Shown here: positions 1 to 9,237 of the stretch, in pieces
Layout of the letters: each line of letters opens with the position of its first letter
Position numbering within the stretch: the first letter of the stretch is position 1
Source of the DNA: Colwellia sp.
GTDB lineage: Bacteria > Pseudomonadota > Gammaproteobacteria > Enterobacterales > Alteromonadaceae
Direction of reading: 5' to 3'
NCBI GenBank assembly: GCA_013215465.1
Contig: JABSOW010000022.1
Span: 3,138-67,137 of the forward strand
Length of the DNA: 64,000 nt
Program-made: the position numbers and the translations under genes
The notes under the pieces: model-generated
Told to the model about the DNA's origin: nothing
The model's input: the letters and a program-made list of their open reading frames with translations, nothing else
The model's database searches: none

Positions 1-50
1 TCGACAAATTGGTTAAAAGCCAACTGCTCTACCAACTGAGCTAACGGCCG
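1..50 (-). tRNA. tRNA-Lys (anticodon UUU), 3' part cut by the window edge
   Basis: Read on the minus strand, the segment gives U8-A9, a GCTC/GAGC D-stem, the D-loop AGTTGGTA, a GTTGG/CCAAT anticodon stem and a seven-base loop CTTTTAA with anticodon TTT. The variable loop begins and the T-arm and acceptor 3' side lie outside the window. A lysine tRNA directly after cpoB is the arrangement known from enterobacteria (tol-pal-ybgF followed by lysT), which supports the call. The 5' acceptor strand reads CGGCCGT, which cannot be checked against its missing partner. Confidence 0.9.
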
Positions 51-86
51 ACATTGCGTTAAGGTTGGTGCCTGAACGCGCCGCAT

Positions 87-114
87 ATAATACTCATAAT
101 AAAATTTAGTGCAA
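87..114 (-). promoter_or_regulatory. sigma-70 promoter of the tRNA-Lys gene
   Basis: On the minus strand TTGCAC (-35, 109-114) and TATTAT (-10, 87-92) are separated by 16 nt and lie about 40 nt upstream of the tRNA. The stretch right after the -10 is GC-rich (GCGGCGCG), a discriminator type known to give stringent control of stable RNA promoters. The elements are seen; the control is inferred. Confidence 0.6.
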
Positions 115-201
115 CAATAAATTTCACTTTTTAACTATTATTTTTCTATATGACTAAAAACATAGCAAAGCGCTACTTTTGTCAGCAGAAAAACAACCTT
201 T

Positions 202-1002
202 TTATTGCACTAAACTTTCTAAACGCGGTTTAGCTAATTTAGCAGAAGTAGAGCTCGGGTATTCACTCAATAATTGACGGTACAATTTTACGGCTTTAAC
301 TGTGTTTTTTTGTTGCTGAGCGACCATTGCTAATTTTAACAACGCATCAGGCCTTTTGCTTGAATCTTTAAATTGTTGAACAACTATCGAAAACTCTTGT
401 TCAGCTTCATTCAAATTACCTTTATTAAACAACAACTGCCCTAACCAATAATGAGCATTAGGTGCGTATGTTGATTGTGGGTATGTTTTATTAAAATGGC
501 GAAATTCAGGAATTGCTTGTTCATAACGCTTATCTTTAAGTACTAAATTAAGTGCTTTATCATAAGCTTCATTTTCTGTTAAATTATCACTGTAAGTTTT
601 CGACACTGTTGCAGAGTCAATAGCAATAGCGCTAGGAACTTGCATTGTTGGCTTTAATGCTTCACTAACACGTCTATCGAGCTCTTGATACAACTCTCGT
701 TGCCTTTCTAGTACCTGAGACAGTTGATGAGTATGTAGCTCAGTAACACCGCGTAGGTCGTTAACTTGTGTCTGTAAGTCATCAAGCTGTCGCTGAATAT
801 TAACCTGCGAACGATTACGAGAGTCCAGCTTACGTTCAACATTAGCTAATTGTTCGGTTAGTGACGTAGAACGCGTTTTTTGTCCAGCATTCGATGTTGA
901 GTTAATATCAATTACTGGTGCTTGTGCTGCTAGTACAATCGAAGTACTAGCAGTTAACATCAAGCCAAATAAAGCCGTTCGCTTTGAAAAGGTTTGTTTC
1001 AT
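202..1002 (-). CDS. cpoB: Cell division coordinator CpoB (YbgF), periplasmic
   Basis: A 266-residue periplasmic protein with a signal peptide (about residues 1-25, cleavage after AAQA), a polar heptad-like segment at about 45-115 that fits the trimerising coiled coil of CpoB/YbgF, and a C-terminal TPR domain (about 145-266; the stretch around NAHYWLGQLLFNKGNLNEAE is typical). CpoB links PBP1B-driven septal peptidoglycan synthesis to Tol-Pal-driven outer membrane constriction. It is the last gene of the minus-strand ybgC-tolQRAB-pal-cpoB series, 43 nt after pal, and is followed by tRNA-Lys as in E. coli. Length matches the family (about 263 in E. coli). No clear terminator is visible in the short gap to the tRNA. 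Confidence 0.93.
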   Translation of the reverse strand: MKQTFSKRTALFGLMLTASTSIVLAAQAPVIDINSTSNAGQKTRSTSLTEQLANVERKLDSRNRSQVNIQRQLDDLQTQVNDLRGVTELHTHQLSQVLERQRELYQELDRRVSEALKPTMQVPSAIAIDSATVSKTYSDNLTENEAYDKALNLVLKDKRYEQAIPEFRHFNKTYPQSTYAPNAHYWLGQLLFNKGNLNEAEQEFSIVVQQFKDSSKRPDALLKLAMVAQQQKNTVKAVKLYRQLLSEYPSSTSAKLAKPRLESLVQ

Positions 1003-1045
1003 TTATTTTTCCGACGTGAATAAATATATTGGTAATAAATGATTT

Positions 1046-1588
1046 TTAGTAAACAATTACTGCACGACGGTTTTTAGAGAAAGCATTTTCAGAGCGATCT
1101 TTAACCATTGGCTTTTCTTCACCGTAGCTTACTACAGATAATTGACCTGAAGCTACGCCCATATTCTCTAAATAAGTAACGACTGCTTTAGCACGACGTT
1201 CACCTAGGGCTATATTGTACTCTGGCGTACCACGTTCATCAGCATGACCTTCAACCAATACTTTAACATTAGCATTAGCATTTAAAAATTTCGCATGTGC
1301 ATCTAAAACACTGGCAAATTGCTCATTAACATTTGAAACATCGAAATCAAAATAAATAATATGTTCAGAACGTAATTTAGCTAATTCTTGACGTTTTTGC
1401 TCTTCAATTTCCGCAGCACGTTTAGCCGCAGTTACCTGTACACTATCTTCAGTAACTTGTTGCGTTACTGTGCTAGCATTGGTATCAGTATTACTTTGTT
1501 CATCACTGCTATCATTAGAGCTACAAGCCGCTAGTGCTAAAAGAGGTAAAGCAATTACTACATTTTTAAGTGTTTTGTTTAAGCGCAT
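1046..1588 (-). CDS. pal: Peptidoglycan-associated lipoprotein Pal
   Basis: A 180-residue lipoprotein: lipobox LAAC with the lipidated cysteine at residue 22, a Ser/Asp/Thr-rich linker with no Asp at +2, and an OmpA-like peptidoglycan-binding domain from about residue 75 (VEGHADERGTPEYN followed by GERRAKAV, the diaminopimelate-binding region). Pal anchors the outer membrane to peptidoglycan and binds TolB during constriction at division. It sits between tolB and cpoB, in the standard order. Maturation needs Lgt, which is encoded at about 43.3-44.2 kb, and LolCDE, at 10-13.4 kb. Confidence 0.96.
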   Translation of the reverse strand: MRLNKTLKNVVIALPLLALAACSSNDSSDEQSNTDTNASTVTQQVTEDSVQVTAAKRAAEIEEQKRQELAKLRSEHIIYFDFDVSNVNEQFASVLDAHAKFLNANANVKVLVEGHADERGTPEYNIALGERRAKAVVTYLENMGVASGQLSVVSYGEEKPMVKDRSENAFSKNRRAVIVY

Positions 1589-1699
1589 ATTATTTTCCTT
1601 ATTTTACAAAAATTATAATTTTAAATTATTGTCAGTTGTTATTATTTTTACTGAAACTACCTCAAAATAAATCCTGGCTTCAAGGTCGTTTGGTATAAC

Positions 1700-3043
1700 T
1701 TACAAAAATGGTGACCAAGCAGGAGACTTTACTTGTCCATCAAGTGCCGGCAAACGCGCCTTAAAACGACCATCCACCGAGACCAAACCTAATACCTGCC
1801 TGTTCTTATGTAAAGTACTATATATGATCATACCGCCATTAGGCGAAACACTCGGTGATTCATCCAAACGAGTTTTAGTTAAGACTTGAAATAGTCCTGA
1901 GTCTAATTCCTGCTTAGCTAAATGGTACTGACCACGTGTTCTATTAACCATGATTAATTGCTTACCGTCAGGGGTAACTGAGCCACCTAGGTTCACTTCA
2001 CCATTAAAGGTTAATCGCCTTACTTTACCGTCGATTAAACTTACGCGATAAAGCTGCGGTTTACCACCCCGTTCTGAACTAAATACTAAAGAATTCCCAT
2101 CCGGTAACCAACTTGGCTCAGTGTCAATAGCTCGATTATGTGTTACCCGGCGTAATTTCTTATTTGCTAAGGTCATAACATAAAGATCAGGATTACCGTC
2201 TTTGGATAAAACCATAGCCATTTTTTTGCCGTCAGGTGAAAAACGAGGTGCACTATTAATACCATTAAATGAACTAATCAATTTACGCTGACCAGTATAT
2301 ATATTCATGGTATGAATTTGTGCCTGACGATTTTCAAAAGAAACATAAGCTAATTGCTCACCGTCTGGATGCCATGTTGGTGACATTAATGGTTCATTAG
2401 AACTTAACAACACCTGTTCATTAAAGCCATCATAATCTGCAAACGCTAACTGATACGGATACTTTCCTTGATCACGAACAATAACATAAGCAATCTGGGT
2501 TAAAAAAGCACCTTTGCTGCCGGTCAGTGACTCATAAACAGTATTACTGATAGTGTGAGCATAGCGGCGAAATTGTTCACTGTTAATTTGAGCACTACTT
2601 TGGCTAAGAATGTGATCTCGGGTTCTAATCAATTCTCCATTACTTAACATCGATGTTTGGCCACCCGTTATTTGACCACGAATAACATCAACCAATTGAT
2701 AACTAACTTGATACTGTCCCAAGGCGTTTTCTTGAACAGTGCCAATAACAATAGCTTCTACTCCAGTATTTGCCCAAGCACTATAATCAATATTGGTCGC
2801 TGAAGTAGGTAACTGTGGAAATTTGTCTTTGCTAATAGGACTAAACTTACCACTTCGTAATAAGTCATCGCTAATAACCTGTGAAATTTGTTCCGGTAAC
2901 TCACCATTGCCTTGCCACTGAAAAGGAACTATAGCAATAGGGCGAGCACTATCTACACCACCCGTTATCACTATTTCAAGTGTCGCCATAGCAGAGGTGG
3001 AAAGTAGGGTGATGAAAAGTCCGAGGAGTAATTTAATTTTCAT
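1700..3043 (-). CDS. tolB: Tol-Pal system protein TolB
   Basis: A 447-residue periplasmic protein with a signal peptide (residues 1-20, ending AMA), an N-terminal alpha/beta domain (about 22-160) and a six-bladed beta-propeller made of PD40/WD40-like repeats. Repeated [17 protein letters not shown] and TPDGKQLIM strings are visible at about 45-residue spacing. TolB binds Pal and is released by TolA in response to the proton motive force. The gene follows tolA by about 37 nt and precedes pal by about 110 nt. Length agrees with the family (about 430). Confidence 0.96.
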   Translation of the reverse strand: MKIKLLLGLFITLLSTSAMATLEIVITGGVDSARPIAIVPFQWQGNGELPEQISQVISDDLLRSGKFSPISKDKFPQLPTSATNIDYSAWANTGVEAIVIGTVQENALGQYQVSYQLVDVIRGQITGGQTSMLSNGELIRTRDHILSQSSAQINSEQFRRYAHTISNTVYESLTGSKGAFLTQIAYVIVRDQGKYPYQLAFADYDGFNEQVLLSSNEPLMSPTWHPDGEQLAYVSFENRQAQIHTMNIYTGQRKLISSFNGINSAPRFSPDGKKMAMVLSKDGNPDLYVMTLANKKLRRVTHNRAIDTEPSWLPDGNSLVFSSERGGKPQLYRVSLIDGKVRRLTFNGEVNLGGSVTPDGKQLIMVNRTRGQYHLAKQELDSGLFQVLTKTRLDESPSVSPNGGMIIYSTLHKNRQVLGLVSVDGRFKARLPALDGQVKSPAWSPFL

Positions 3044-3080
3044 TTTTCACTTCTAAATCAATTTAATAGTTAATGTTTAT

Positions 3081-3998
3081 TTAAAACTTAGGCAATACCG
3101 TAACACTAATTTTGCTCATTTCTTTAAATATTTCAGGATCTTTTGATACCGGTAAAGTTCCTGCGCTATATATTGCCTGTTTAGCGGCATTACAAACAAC
3201 TAAATCGCCTTTACCATTAGTGACAAATTGCACATTGCCTGATAGCGCAAGACTTATTGTTAATTTACACGATTTACCTTCCATAGTACTGCGATCTTTT
3301 ATCATTCTTTGTTCAATAACATTAGTGATTAATGCTGCATAACGCTGAATTTCTGACATCATTTGCTGCTTACGAGCTTTATTTCGCGACGCCATTTCCG
3401 CAGCCATTTGTTCGGCTAGTTGTTGCTCACGAGCCGCTTGCTCTGCCGCAGATTTTGCTTGACGTTTGCGTTCAGCAATTTGCTTTTTACGTAAATCATC
3501 GGCTTTCTTAGCTGCCGCTTCTGCTTTAATTCGTTTGGTACGTGCTAATGCTGCTGCGTCTTCCGCCTTTTGTTTTTCCTGTTCTTTTTGTTTTCTTATT
3601 TTGTCCGCTTGAGCCGCTTTTACCGCAGACTCTTTTGCTGCTTTATCAGCACGATTTTTCTCCTGCTCTTTTTTCTTACGCTGTTTTTCTAATTTTTTAA
3701 TACGTGCTTCTTCTTTAGTACGACGTTTTTTTGCATCATTCGCGCGTTTTTCAATCTTTTGAATACGTTTTTCTGCTGCGGCTTTGTCATCAGCCTTTTG
3801 TTTTTTAATTTTATTAATCGCTTTTTGCAATTTATCGGCATCAATTACTGTCGCCTGAATCGGCTTTACTTCTTGAGCTACAGCCATATTTTTTTTCGGT
3901 ATTGCTTCAGTAGTAAAATCACCAACAAATAACACTACAACTAACGCTATATGTAAAACAACACTAATGATTAATGCATTAAGGAGCTTCTTGTCCAC
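3081..3998 (-). CDS. tolA: Cell envelope integrity protein TolA
   Basis: A 305-residue protein anchored in the inner membrane by one N-terminal helix (about residues 9-26). It has a long, highly charged Lys/Ala/Glu coiled coil (about 50-205) and a compact C-terminal domain III (about 215-305) with the conserved Cys pair in GKSCKL and VVCNAAK. TolA transmits the TolQR proton-driven motion to TolB-Pal at the outer membrane. It starts 1 nt after the tolR stop codon, so translation is probably coupled. The domain II length is shorter than in E. coli (421 residues in total), which is common outside enterobacteria. Confidence 0.95.
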   Translation of the reverse strand: MDKKLLNALIISVVLHIALVVVLFVGDFTTEAIPKKNMAVAQEVKPIQATVIDADKLQKAINKIKKQKADDKAAAEKRIQKIEKRANDAKKRRTKEEARIKKLEKQRKKKEQEKNRADKAAKESAVKAAQADKIRKQKEQEKQKAEDAAALARTKRIKAEAAAKKADDLRKKQIAERKRQAKSAAEQAAREQQLAEQMAAEMASRNKARKQQMMSEIQRYAALITNVIEQRMIKDRSTMEGKSCKLTISLALSGNVQFVTNGKGDLVVCNAAKQAIYSAGTLPVSKDPEIFKEMSKISVTVLPKF

Positions 3999-3999
3999 C

Positions 4000-4425
4000 C
4001 TAATTCTCCACAGGATTTGTCATCAAGCCTACCGAAGGTACACCGGCAACATTTTGTAATAGCACCATCAACTGAATAACCGCATTATATGAAACGGCGC
4101 CATCTGCATTCACCACCACTGGTGTATCAGGATTAACCGCTAAATGCGCTTTGACTAGAATGGCAACTTCTTCAGCAGATAATGGCTCTTTGTCGTTAGC
4201 ACCTAAGGTTATATAATATCGGCCTTGCGCATCAACCGAAGCAACCAGTGGCGGCTTAGTATCTTTATCTAACGCCTCTGCTGCTGCTTGCGGTAAATCA
4301 ACTTTAACCCCTTGAGTAATTAATGGTGCGGTAACCATAAAGATTATCAATAACACCAACATAACATCAATGTATGGCACGACGTTAATTTCAGCAACTT
4401 TGCGACGTCTAACTCTTTGATACAT
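4000..4425 (-). CDS. tolR: Tol-Pal motor subunit TolR
   Basis: A 141-residue ExbD/TolR family protein: a short cytoplasmic N-terminus, a single transmembrane helix (about residues 17-36) that carries the essential aspartate in the motif NVVPYIDVMLVLL (D20), and a periplasmic domain. With TolQ it forms the proton channel and stator that energises TolA. It starts 3 nt after tolQ and abuts tolA, so the genes are tightly co-transcribed. Confidence 0.96.
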   Translation of the reverse strand: MYQRVRRRKVAEINVVPYIDVMLVLLIIFMVTAPLITQGVKVDLPQAAAEALDKDTKPPLVASVDAQGRYYITLGANDKEPLSAEEVAILVKAHLAVNPDTPVVVNADGAVSYNAVIQLMVLLQNVAGVPSVGLMTNPVEN

Positions 4426-4428
4426 ACG

Positions 4429-5124
4429 TTACTTCCCCAATGAACCTTGTTGCTCAATTGCGGTTTGACGTTGCAAAATACTGGCAAATTCTTCCATAAA
4501 GTTGCCGTAGCTATTTTCAAGCTTTTCAACTTTATGACTAAAGCGGTTAAATGCCATTACTGCGGGAATAGCGGCAAATAACCCCATAGCGGTAGCAATA
4601 AGCGCTTCAGCAATACCAGGAGCAACCATAGATAATGTTGCTTGTTGGACCGAGCCTAAACCAATGAAGGAATTCATAATCCCCCAAACCGTACCAAATA
4701 AACCGATATAAGGGCTAATAGAACCAACGGTGGCCATAAAAGGTAAATGAACTTCTAAACTATCTACTTCACGAGATAACGCAACTCGCATGGCCCTATG
4801 TGTGGCATCAACAATAACTTGAGGGTTATCAATATGACTTTTACGTAAGCGAGCAAACTCTTTAAAACCGGCAACAAATAAACTTTCAATACCTTGTATT
4901 TGATCTTTTACTGACACTTCATTGTATAACTTGCTTAAGTCGGCACCACTCCAAAATTTATCTTCAAATTCTTTCAACTGCTTTTTAGCCATACTTAACG
5001 CTTGACTACGTTGAAAAATCATCGCCCAACAGGCAACCGAAAAGCCAAGTAAAATTAACATAACAAATTTCACTAATAAACTGGCTTCTAATACGAGATC
5101 AAAAATTGAAAGTTCAGCAGACAC
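4429..5124 (-). CDS. tolQ: Tol-Pal motor subunit TolQ
   Basis: A 231-residue MotA/TolQ/ExbB family proton channel with three predicted helices (about residues 15-37, 135-158 and 168-190). The conserved loop GSISPYIGLFGTVWGIMNSF and the helix GIAEALIATAMGLFAAIPAVMAFN are diagnostic. Its start overlaps the end of ybgC by 11 nt, as expected for a coupled operon. It acts in the inner membrane with TolR and TolA. Confidence 0.97.
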   Translation of the reverse strand: MSAELSIFDLVLEASLLVKFVMLILLGFSVACWAMIFQRSQALSMAKKQLKEFEDKFWSGADLSKLYNEVSVKDQIQGIESLFVAGFKEFARLRKSHIDNPQVIVDATHRAMRVALSREVDSLEVHLPFMATVGSISPYIGLFGTVWGIMNSFIGLGSVQQATLSMVAPGIAEALIATAMGLFAAIPAVMAFNRFSHKVEKLENSYGNFMEEFASILQRQTAIEQQGSLGK

Positions 5125-5524
5125 GTTTAAACGCTCCTAAAATAGATTCTGGAATAGCCATAGGCTTAGCACTTTGAAAATTAACGCAAGCAACACGTAT
5201 TGTGGCAGTACATATCACTTGTTGTGCTTGGTTGGTTATTTGTTGATGAAACACCAAACTAGCACGTTTTAGCGCAGTAATAGTGGAATTAACATTAAGT
5301 AAATCATCTAACTTTGCCGAAGCAACATTGTCCATTTCAACCCTTCTGACCACAAAACCAATTTTTTGTTCTAAAAATTGGTTTTGATTTATACCTAGCT
5401 CTCTTAGCCACTCGGTACGAGCGCGTTCAAAAAATTTTAAATAATTGGCATAATAAACAATTCCACCCGCATCAGTATCTTCATAATAAACTCTTAAAGA
5501 ATAATTTTGGCGTGTATTCGGCAT
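5114..5524 (-). CDS. ybgC: Tol-Pal-associated acyl-CoA thioesterase YbgC
   Basis: A 136-residue hotdog-fold thioesterase of the 4-hydroxybenzoyl-CoA thioesterase type. The active-site strand YYEDTDAGGIVYYANYLKFFERAR contains the catalytic Asp. YbgC hydrolyses acyl-CoA or acyl-ACP species and is the conserved first gene of tol-pal clusters, where a link to phospholipid metabolism is suspected. It overlaps tolQ by 11 nt. It is the first gene of the operon on the minus strand; no confident promoter was picked in the AT-rich sequence upstream. Confidence 0.94.
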   Translation of the reverse strand: MPNTRQNYSLRVYYEDTDAGGIVYYANYLKFFERARTEWLRELGINQNQFLEQKIGFVVRRVEMDNVASAKLDDLLNVNSTITALKRASLVFHQQITNQAQQVICTATIRVACVNFQSAKPMAIPESILGAFKRVC

Positions 5525-5690
5525 TTAAAATAGCTTTCAAGGATAATAGAGTTAAGTAAATGTATAGTAATAGATAACCTAGGAGACAAACAAGGTGAAG
5601 TTCATGAATAGTTACATTTTATAGCAAAAAATTTACTTTAATAAAGAAAATCTTAAAACACCGCCAATTTATTAAAGCCGTAAAATACAA

Positions 5691-5725
5691 AAGCCATCAA
5701 GCCTTTTTAAAGGGCTTAATGGCTT
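5691..5725 (-). terminator. Rho-independent terminator of the siderophore receptor gene
   Basis: The arms AAGCCAT-c-AAGCC and GGGCTT-a-ATGGCTT form a long hairpin. On the minus strand it is followed by TTTTGTATTTTA. It lies about 20 nt after the stop codon of the TonB receptor at 5744-7843. Confidence 0.75.
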
Positions 5726-5743
5726 AATTTCATCTGATTACGA

Positions 5744-7843
5744 TTAGAAACTATAGGTTAGATTAACACTGCCATTTACTGGTGCGCCGTAAAAACCAAT
5801 ATTCTTTAAACTAGTGATATATTTTTCATCGCTAATATTATTAATATTTGCTTGTATTGAGAGACTCTCTGATACGTCCAAACGAGCAAAAGCATTAACA
5901 AGTAAATATGAATCTTGTTTTACAGTTGCCGCAGCATTCTCGGTTTTTGATTGCCATTTACCGCCCAAGCCCATCATTAATTCAGGTAATTGCGGTAAAG
6001 TGAAATCTAACGAAAACTTAACAAGATTTTTTGGCTCCCATGAGCTGGTATTTTTACCTAATTCATCTTCTATATCTAAATTAGTGTAAGCAAAAGAAGC
6101 ATTGATATTATCGGTTAGATGCCCAAAAACTTCCAACTCAAAACCACTTGAGTCCATTGTTGTGCCTTTATAATAGTAGTTTCCTAGCTCGTTGACACCT
6201 GCATAAACGGCTATATTGTCTTGTTCAGCACTAAATACAGCAAAGGTAGCGAGTAAGTTATCATCAAACCATTGTGTTTTTACGCCTATCTCGTAGTTTA
6301 CACCTATACTTGGGTCTAAGAAATGGCCATCGTAATCATACTGTTCTTGTGGTTGATATATATCTGAATAACTAACATAAGCATTAATATCATCAGTAAT
6401 CGAATATGTTGCGGCTAGGTAAGGGCTAATTTCGTTTTCATCATTATCAACAGCACCACCAGAGTTATAACCTTTTCGGCTGTAATCAATGGCATTAAAG
6501 CCGGCTATGATAAATAAATCATTGCTTATATTTAACTTTGTTGAGCCAAATAGGCGAGTAAGGGTTACATCAAGGTCAGCATATTTATTGCGCTCACCCC
6601 AGACTGGCTCAGGAATGGCATCTTGCGCATACGGAAAAGCAGGAGTTAAGCCATAAGCTGGTGTGGTTGCCTGATCATAACCATTGGTAAAAGAAATATC
6701 TGTGCTTTTAGAGGTACTTGCACCAAATATCAGTTCATGGTCTTGGCCAAATAAGCTAAATTCACCTATTGCGGTTAGGTCAAATAAATCTGCGCTAAAT
6801 TCCGAGTCATATCTGCCTGGCTGGCTGACTAGACCTAGGTTAGTTTCACTGTCAAAGATGCCATATACATATAGTAATTTACTTTGGTCTTCAGAATCTT
6901 GTTTATTATAAGTTGCTTTTATTTCCCAATCATTGTCAAAGGTATAAGCATATTCAATAAAAGCGTTGATATTAAGAGTGTCCCACATAGTCCAGTCTTG
7001 AGTTGGACTGGTACTCACATCAAAGTCTGCCTGCGTGCCGTCGGAATTGGCTAGTGGTAAGCCGCCCCACATAACACCATCACTATTGGCATCTTGGTAT
7101 GAAGCGCCAAAGGCTAGTGTTGAGTTGTCTGTAAGTTGTCCATCAACTACAGCCGAGAGATATGTACGATCGTCTGCTAAACCATTAAGATATGAGCCTG
7201 AGTCTTGTGCAACAGCAACAATACGTGCCGCCCAACTGCCACTTTCGGTTAATAAAAACGAAGCGTCTGCTTGTAAACGTTGAAGATCATCCGAGCCAAG
7301 TGTTAAACCGACTTCCGCTTCATTTTCATTGCTTGGACGTTTACGTACATAGTTAATAGTACCTGCAGCATTACCGACCCCCGTTAATTGACCATTAGCA
7401 CCACGAATGACTTCTATCTCTTCATAACCGTAACTTTCCATAGCGCCAGTAACGAGACCCCAGCCATTAGGTAGTCCAATACCATCAATTTGCGTACTTT
7501 TAATATCAAAACCACGAGAGGTATATCTGGTGCGGTTAGTTTCACCGCGTTCTACGGTAATACCTGTCGCCATTTGCAGTACATCATCAATGTTATTAAC
7601 CGCGAAGTTCTTAATTTGCTCAGAGTCGATAACACTAATTGATTGTGGCGTTTCATTAAGTTCCATGGTTAAACCAGTAGCACCTTTACTTACTCGGTCT
7701 GAACGAACACCAACAATCAGAATCTGCTCTATTTGCTCATCATTGCTTTCAACATTTGCCTCAGATTGAACTTCTTGTGCATAAGTTTGAAAGCCCATCG
7801 CTAAAACTAAAGAAGACAGTGCAAAAGTATGTTTACGTTTCAT
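5744..7843 (-). CDS. TonB-dependent siderophore receptor
   Basis: A 699-residue outer membrane receptor: signal peptide (about residues 1-22), a plug domain with the siderophore-receptor signature NETPQSISVI, the stretches VIRGANGQLTGVGNAAGTINYVRKRP, and a C-terminal 22-strand barrel ending in the usual aromatic residue (NLTYSF). The family (FhuA/FpvA/FcuA-like, TIGR01783 type) imports ferric siderophores using TonB-ExbBD energy. A Fur-like site lies 74 nt upstream, and a PepSY iron-uptake-type membrane protein is divergently encoded, so iron-repressed expression is likely. The siderophore itself cannot be told from sequence. A strong terminator follows. Confidence 0.9.
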   Translation of the reverse strand: MKRKHTFALSSLVLAMGFQTYAQEVQSEANVESNDEQIEQILIVGVRSDRVSKGATGLTMELNETPQSISVIDSEQIKNFAVNNIDDVLQMATGITVERGETNRTRYTSRGFDIKSTQIDGIGLPNGWGLVTGAMESYGYEEIEVIRGANGQLTGVGNAAGTINYVRKRPSNENEAEVGLTLGSDDLQRLQADASFLLTESGSWAARIVAVAQDSGSYLNGLADDRTYLSAVVDGQLTDNSTLAFGASYQDANSDGVMWGGLPLANSDGTQADFDVSTSPTQDWTMWDTLNINAFIEYAYTFDNDWEIKATYNKQDSEDQSKLLYVYGIFDSETNLGLVSQPGRYDSEFSADLFDLTAIGEFSLFGQDHELIFGASTSKSTDISFTNGYDQATTPAYGLTPAFPYAQDAIPEPVWGERNKYADLDVTLTRLFGSTKLNISNDLFIIAGFNAIDYSRKGYNSGGAVDNDENEISPYLAATYSITDDINAYVSYSDIYQPQEQYDYDGHFLDPSIGVNYEIGVKTQWFDDNLLATFAVFSAEQDNIAVYAGVNELGNYYYKGTTMDSSGFELEVFGHLTDNINASFAYTNLDIEDELGKNTSSWEPKNLVKFSLDFTLPQLPELMMGLGGKWQSKTENAAATVKQDSYLLVNAFARLDVSESLSIQANINNISDEKYITSLKNIGFYGAPVNGSVNLTYSF

Positions 7844-7916
7844 GTTTACCCTTAAATATTATATTTTTTTGAAATAAATCAAATCGGGCTGATTGTACAT
7901 TTAAATAAAATGCAAC

Positions 7917-7935
7917 ACAAATGATAATCGTTAGC
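7917..7935. promoter_or_regulatory. Fur-box-like operator in the divergent promoter region
   Basis: The 19 bases acaaATGATAATCgTTAgC match the classical Fur consensus GATAATGATAATCATTATC at 14 of 19 positions by eye, with an intact ATGATAATC core. It lies between the siderophore receptor (minus) and the PepSY protein (plus), so it could control both. A half-site-like ATTATC follows at about 7965. Function is inferred from position. Confidence 0.6.
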
Positions 7936-8058
7936 ATTCTCCGTCAACTAGTTAAATAGCAACCATTATCAGTCAGTTTTTCTTGATATCTATTATGTTG
8001 AGCATTACTATGCACGCTTAATTGCAGTCCTGTGTACACTGAATAATGCGGATAAAAC

Positions 8059-9237
8059 ATGGTAAAACTTAGTAATCGTTTCTGGTTCCAACTTCATGGC
8101 TGGTTTTCATTACCTATATGGATAATATTTTGCTTTGTTTGCCTGACAGGAACAATTTCAGTAATCAGCCATGAATTGACTTGGTTAACTAACCCTGCGG
8201 CTCGTGCTAGTAATCCTGATAATCTTGCAGAAAAAACAATGCCAGAGCTTATTGCCATTGTTGAGCAAGCTTATCCAACCGCTAAAGTTAGCACAGCGAT
8301 GTCCTTTGAATCATACTTAGTCAATGCGGTTATATTTACCGATAGTAACAAACCCTATGCCATTGCGTACGTCAACCAATACACCGGTGAAATACAACAG
8401 ATTAATCAAGGCACAACTTTTACTAATTTTATGCGCTCTTTGCATGGTTGGTTATTATTCCCTTGGCAAAACAGCTACAGTGTTGGCTATTATCTGGTTT
8501 GTGCAATGGCAATAGTAATGTTAGGTGCACTCATTACCGGCTTGGTCGTTTATAAAAATTTTTGGCGAGCATTTACTCAACCTAAACTGCGTCTAAAGCA
8601 AGGTAAGAAAACATTTTTAGGCGATTTACATCGCTTGTCTGGCGTTTGGTCTATTTGGTTTTTATTATTAATGAGCATTACGGGTTTATGGTATTTAGTG
8701 CAAGCAGTTTTATGGCACAATAATATTGATATAGAGCCACATCCTCCTTTGGTAGAAATAGTACAACTATCTATAGAAACCACTAGCAAGCCAGTTAGAC
8801 CCGTGACATTATCTGCTGCACTGCTGATTGCAGAGAATAAATTCCCTGACTTTAAAAGTACCTACATTACGCCCCCTGAACACAACCGTGATACCTATAA
8901 ATTATATGGCGAAGGTGATTTTATTTTCTTTGACCAATACTCTTATGCCGTGATAGTGAACCCATGGACAGGTGACATTGTTAGTGAACGCTCGCCCGCT
9001 AAAATGAACACACTACAAACATTATCTCACATCGCCGATCCACTGCACTACGGCACTATTGGTGGCATTTGGACTAAAATTATTTGGTTTGTTTTTGGTG
9101 TCTTTTTGACGGGGATGTCGATCACTGGCTTTATGATGTGGGGAAGCCGCACAATTAAGGCATCTAATCGTAACACTGTAGATTCATCAGCAGTTAAAGA
9201 CTCAGAACTGGTACTAACTAAGCAGGAAGTAAAGTAA
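8059..9237 (+). CDS. PepSY-associated transmembrane protein (PiuB/iron-uptake type)
   Basis: A 392-residue inner membrane protein with four hydrophobic helices (about residues 15-38, 140-165, 195-217 and 340-365) and two periplasmic PepSY-like regions, one around YVNQYTGEIQQIN and one around VIVNPWTGDIVSERS. Helices start with the HxWxSLP-type motif LHGWFSLPIW and contain conserved His residues (FMRSLHGWLLF, DLHRLSG, SHIADPLHYG), as in the PepSY-TM family. Members next to siderophore receptors are thought to take part in iron release or reduction at the inner membrane, but the chemistry is not settled. It is divergent from the receptor across a Fur-like site and overlaps the next gene by 1 nt (TAATG). 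Confidence 0.85.
   Translation: MVKLSNRFWFQLHGWFSLPIWIIFCFVCLTGTISVISHELTWLTNPAARASNPDNLAEKTMPELIAIVEQAYPTAKVSTAMSFESYLVNAVIFTDSNKPYAIAYVNQYTGEIQQINQGTTFTNFMRSLHGWLLFPWQNSYSVGYYLVCAMAIVMLGALITGLVVYKNFWRAFTQPKLRLKQGKKTFLGDLHRLSGVWSIWFLLLMSITGLWYLVQAVLWHNNIDIEPHPPLVEIVQLSIETTSKPVRPVTLSAALLIAENKFPDFKSTYITPPEHNRDTYKLYGEGDFIFFDQYSYAVIVNPWTGDIVSERSPAKMNTLQTLSHIADPLHYGTIGGIWTKIIWFVFGVFLTGMSITGFMMWGSRTIKASNRNTVDSSAVKDSELVLTKQEVK

Noticed and set aside
7961-7975. Second Fur box
   Set aside because: Only a half-site (CATTATC) is present; the rest does not fit the consensus.
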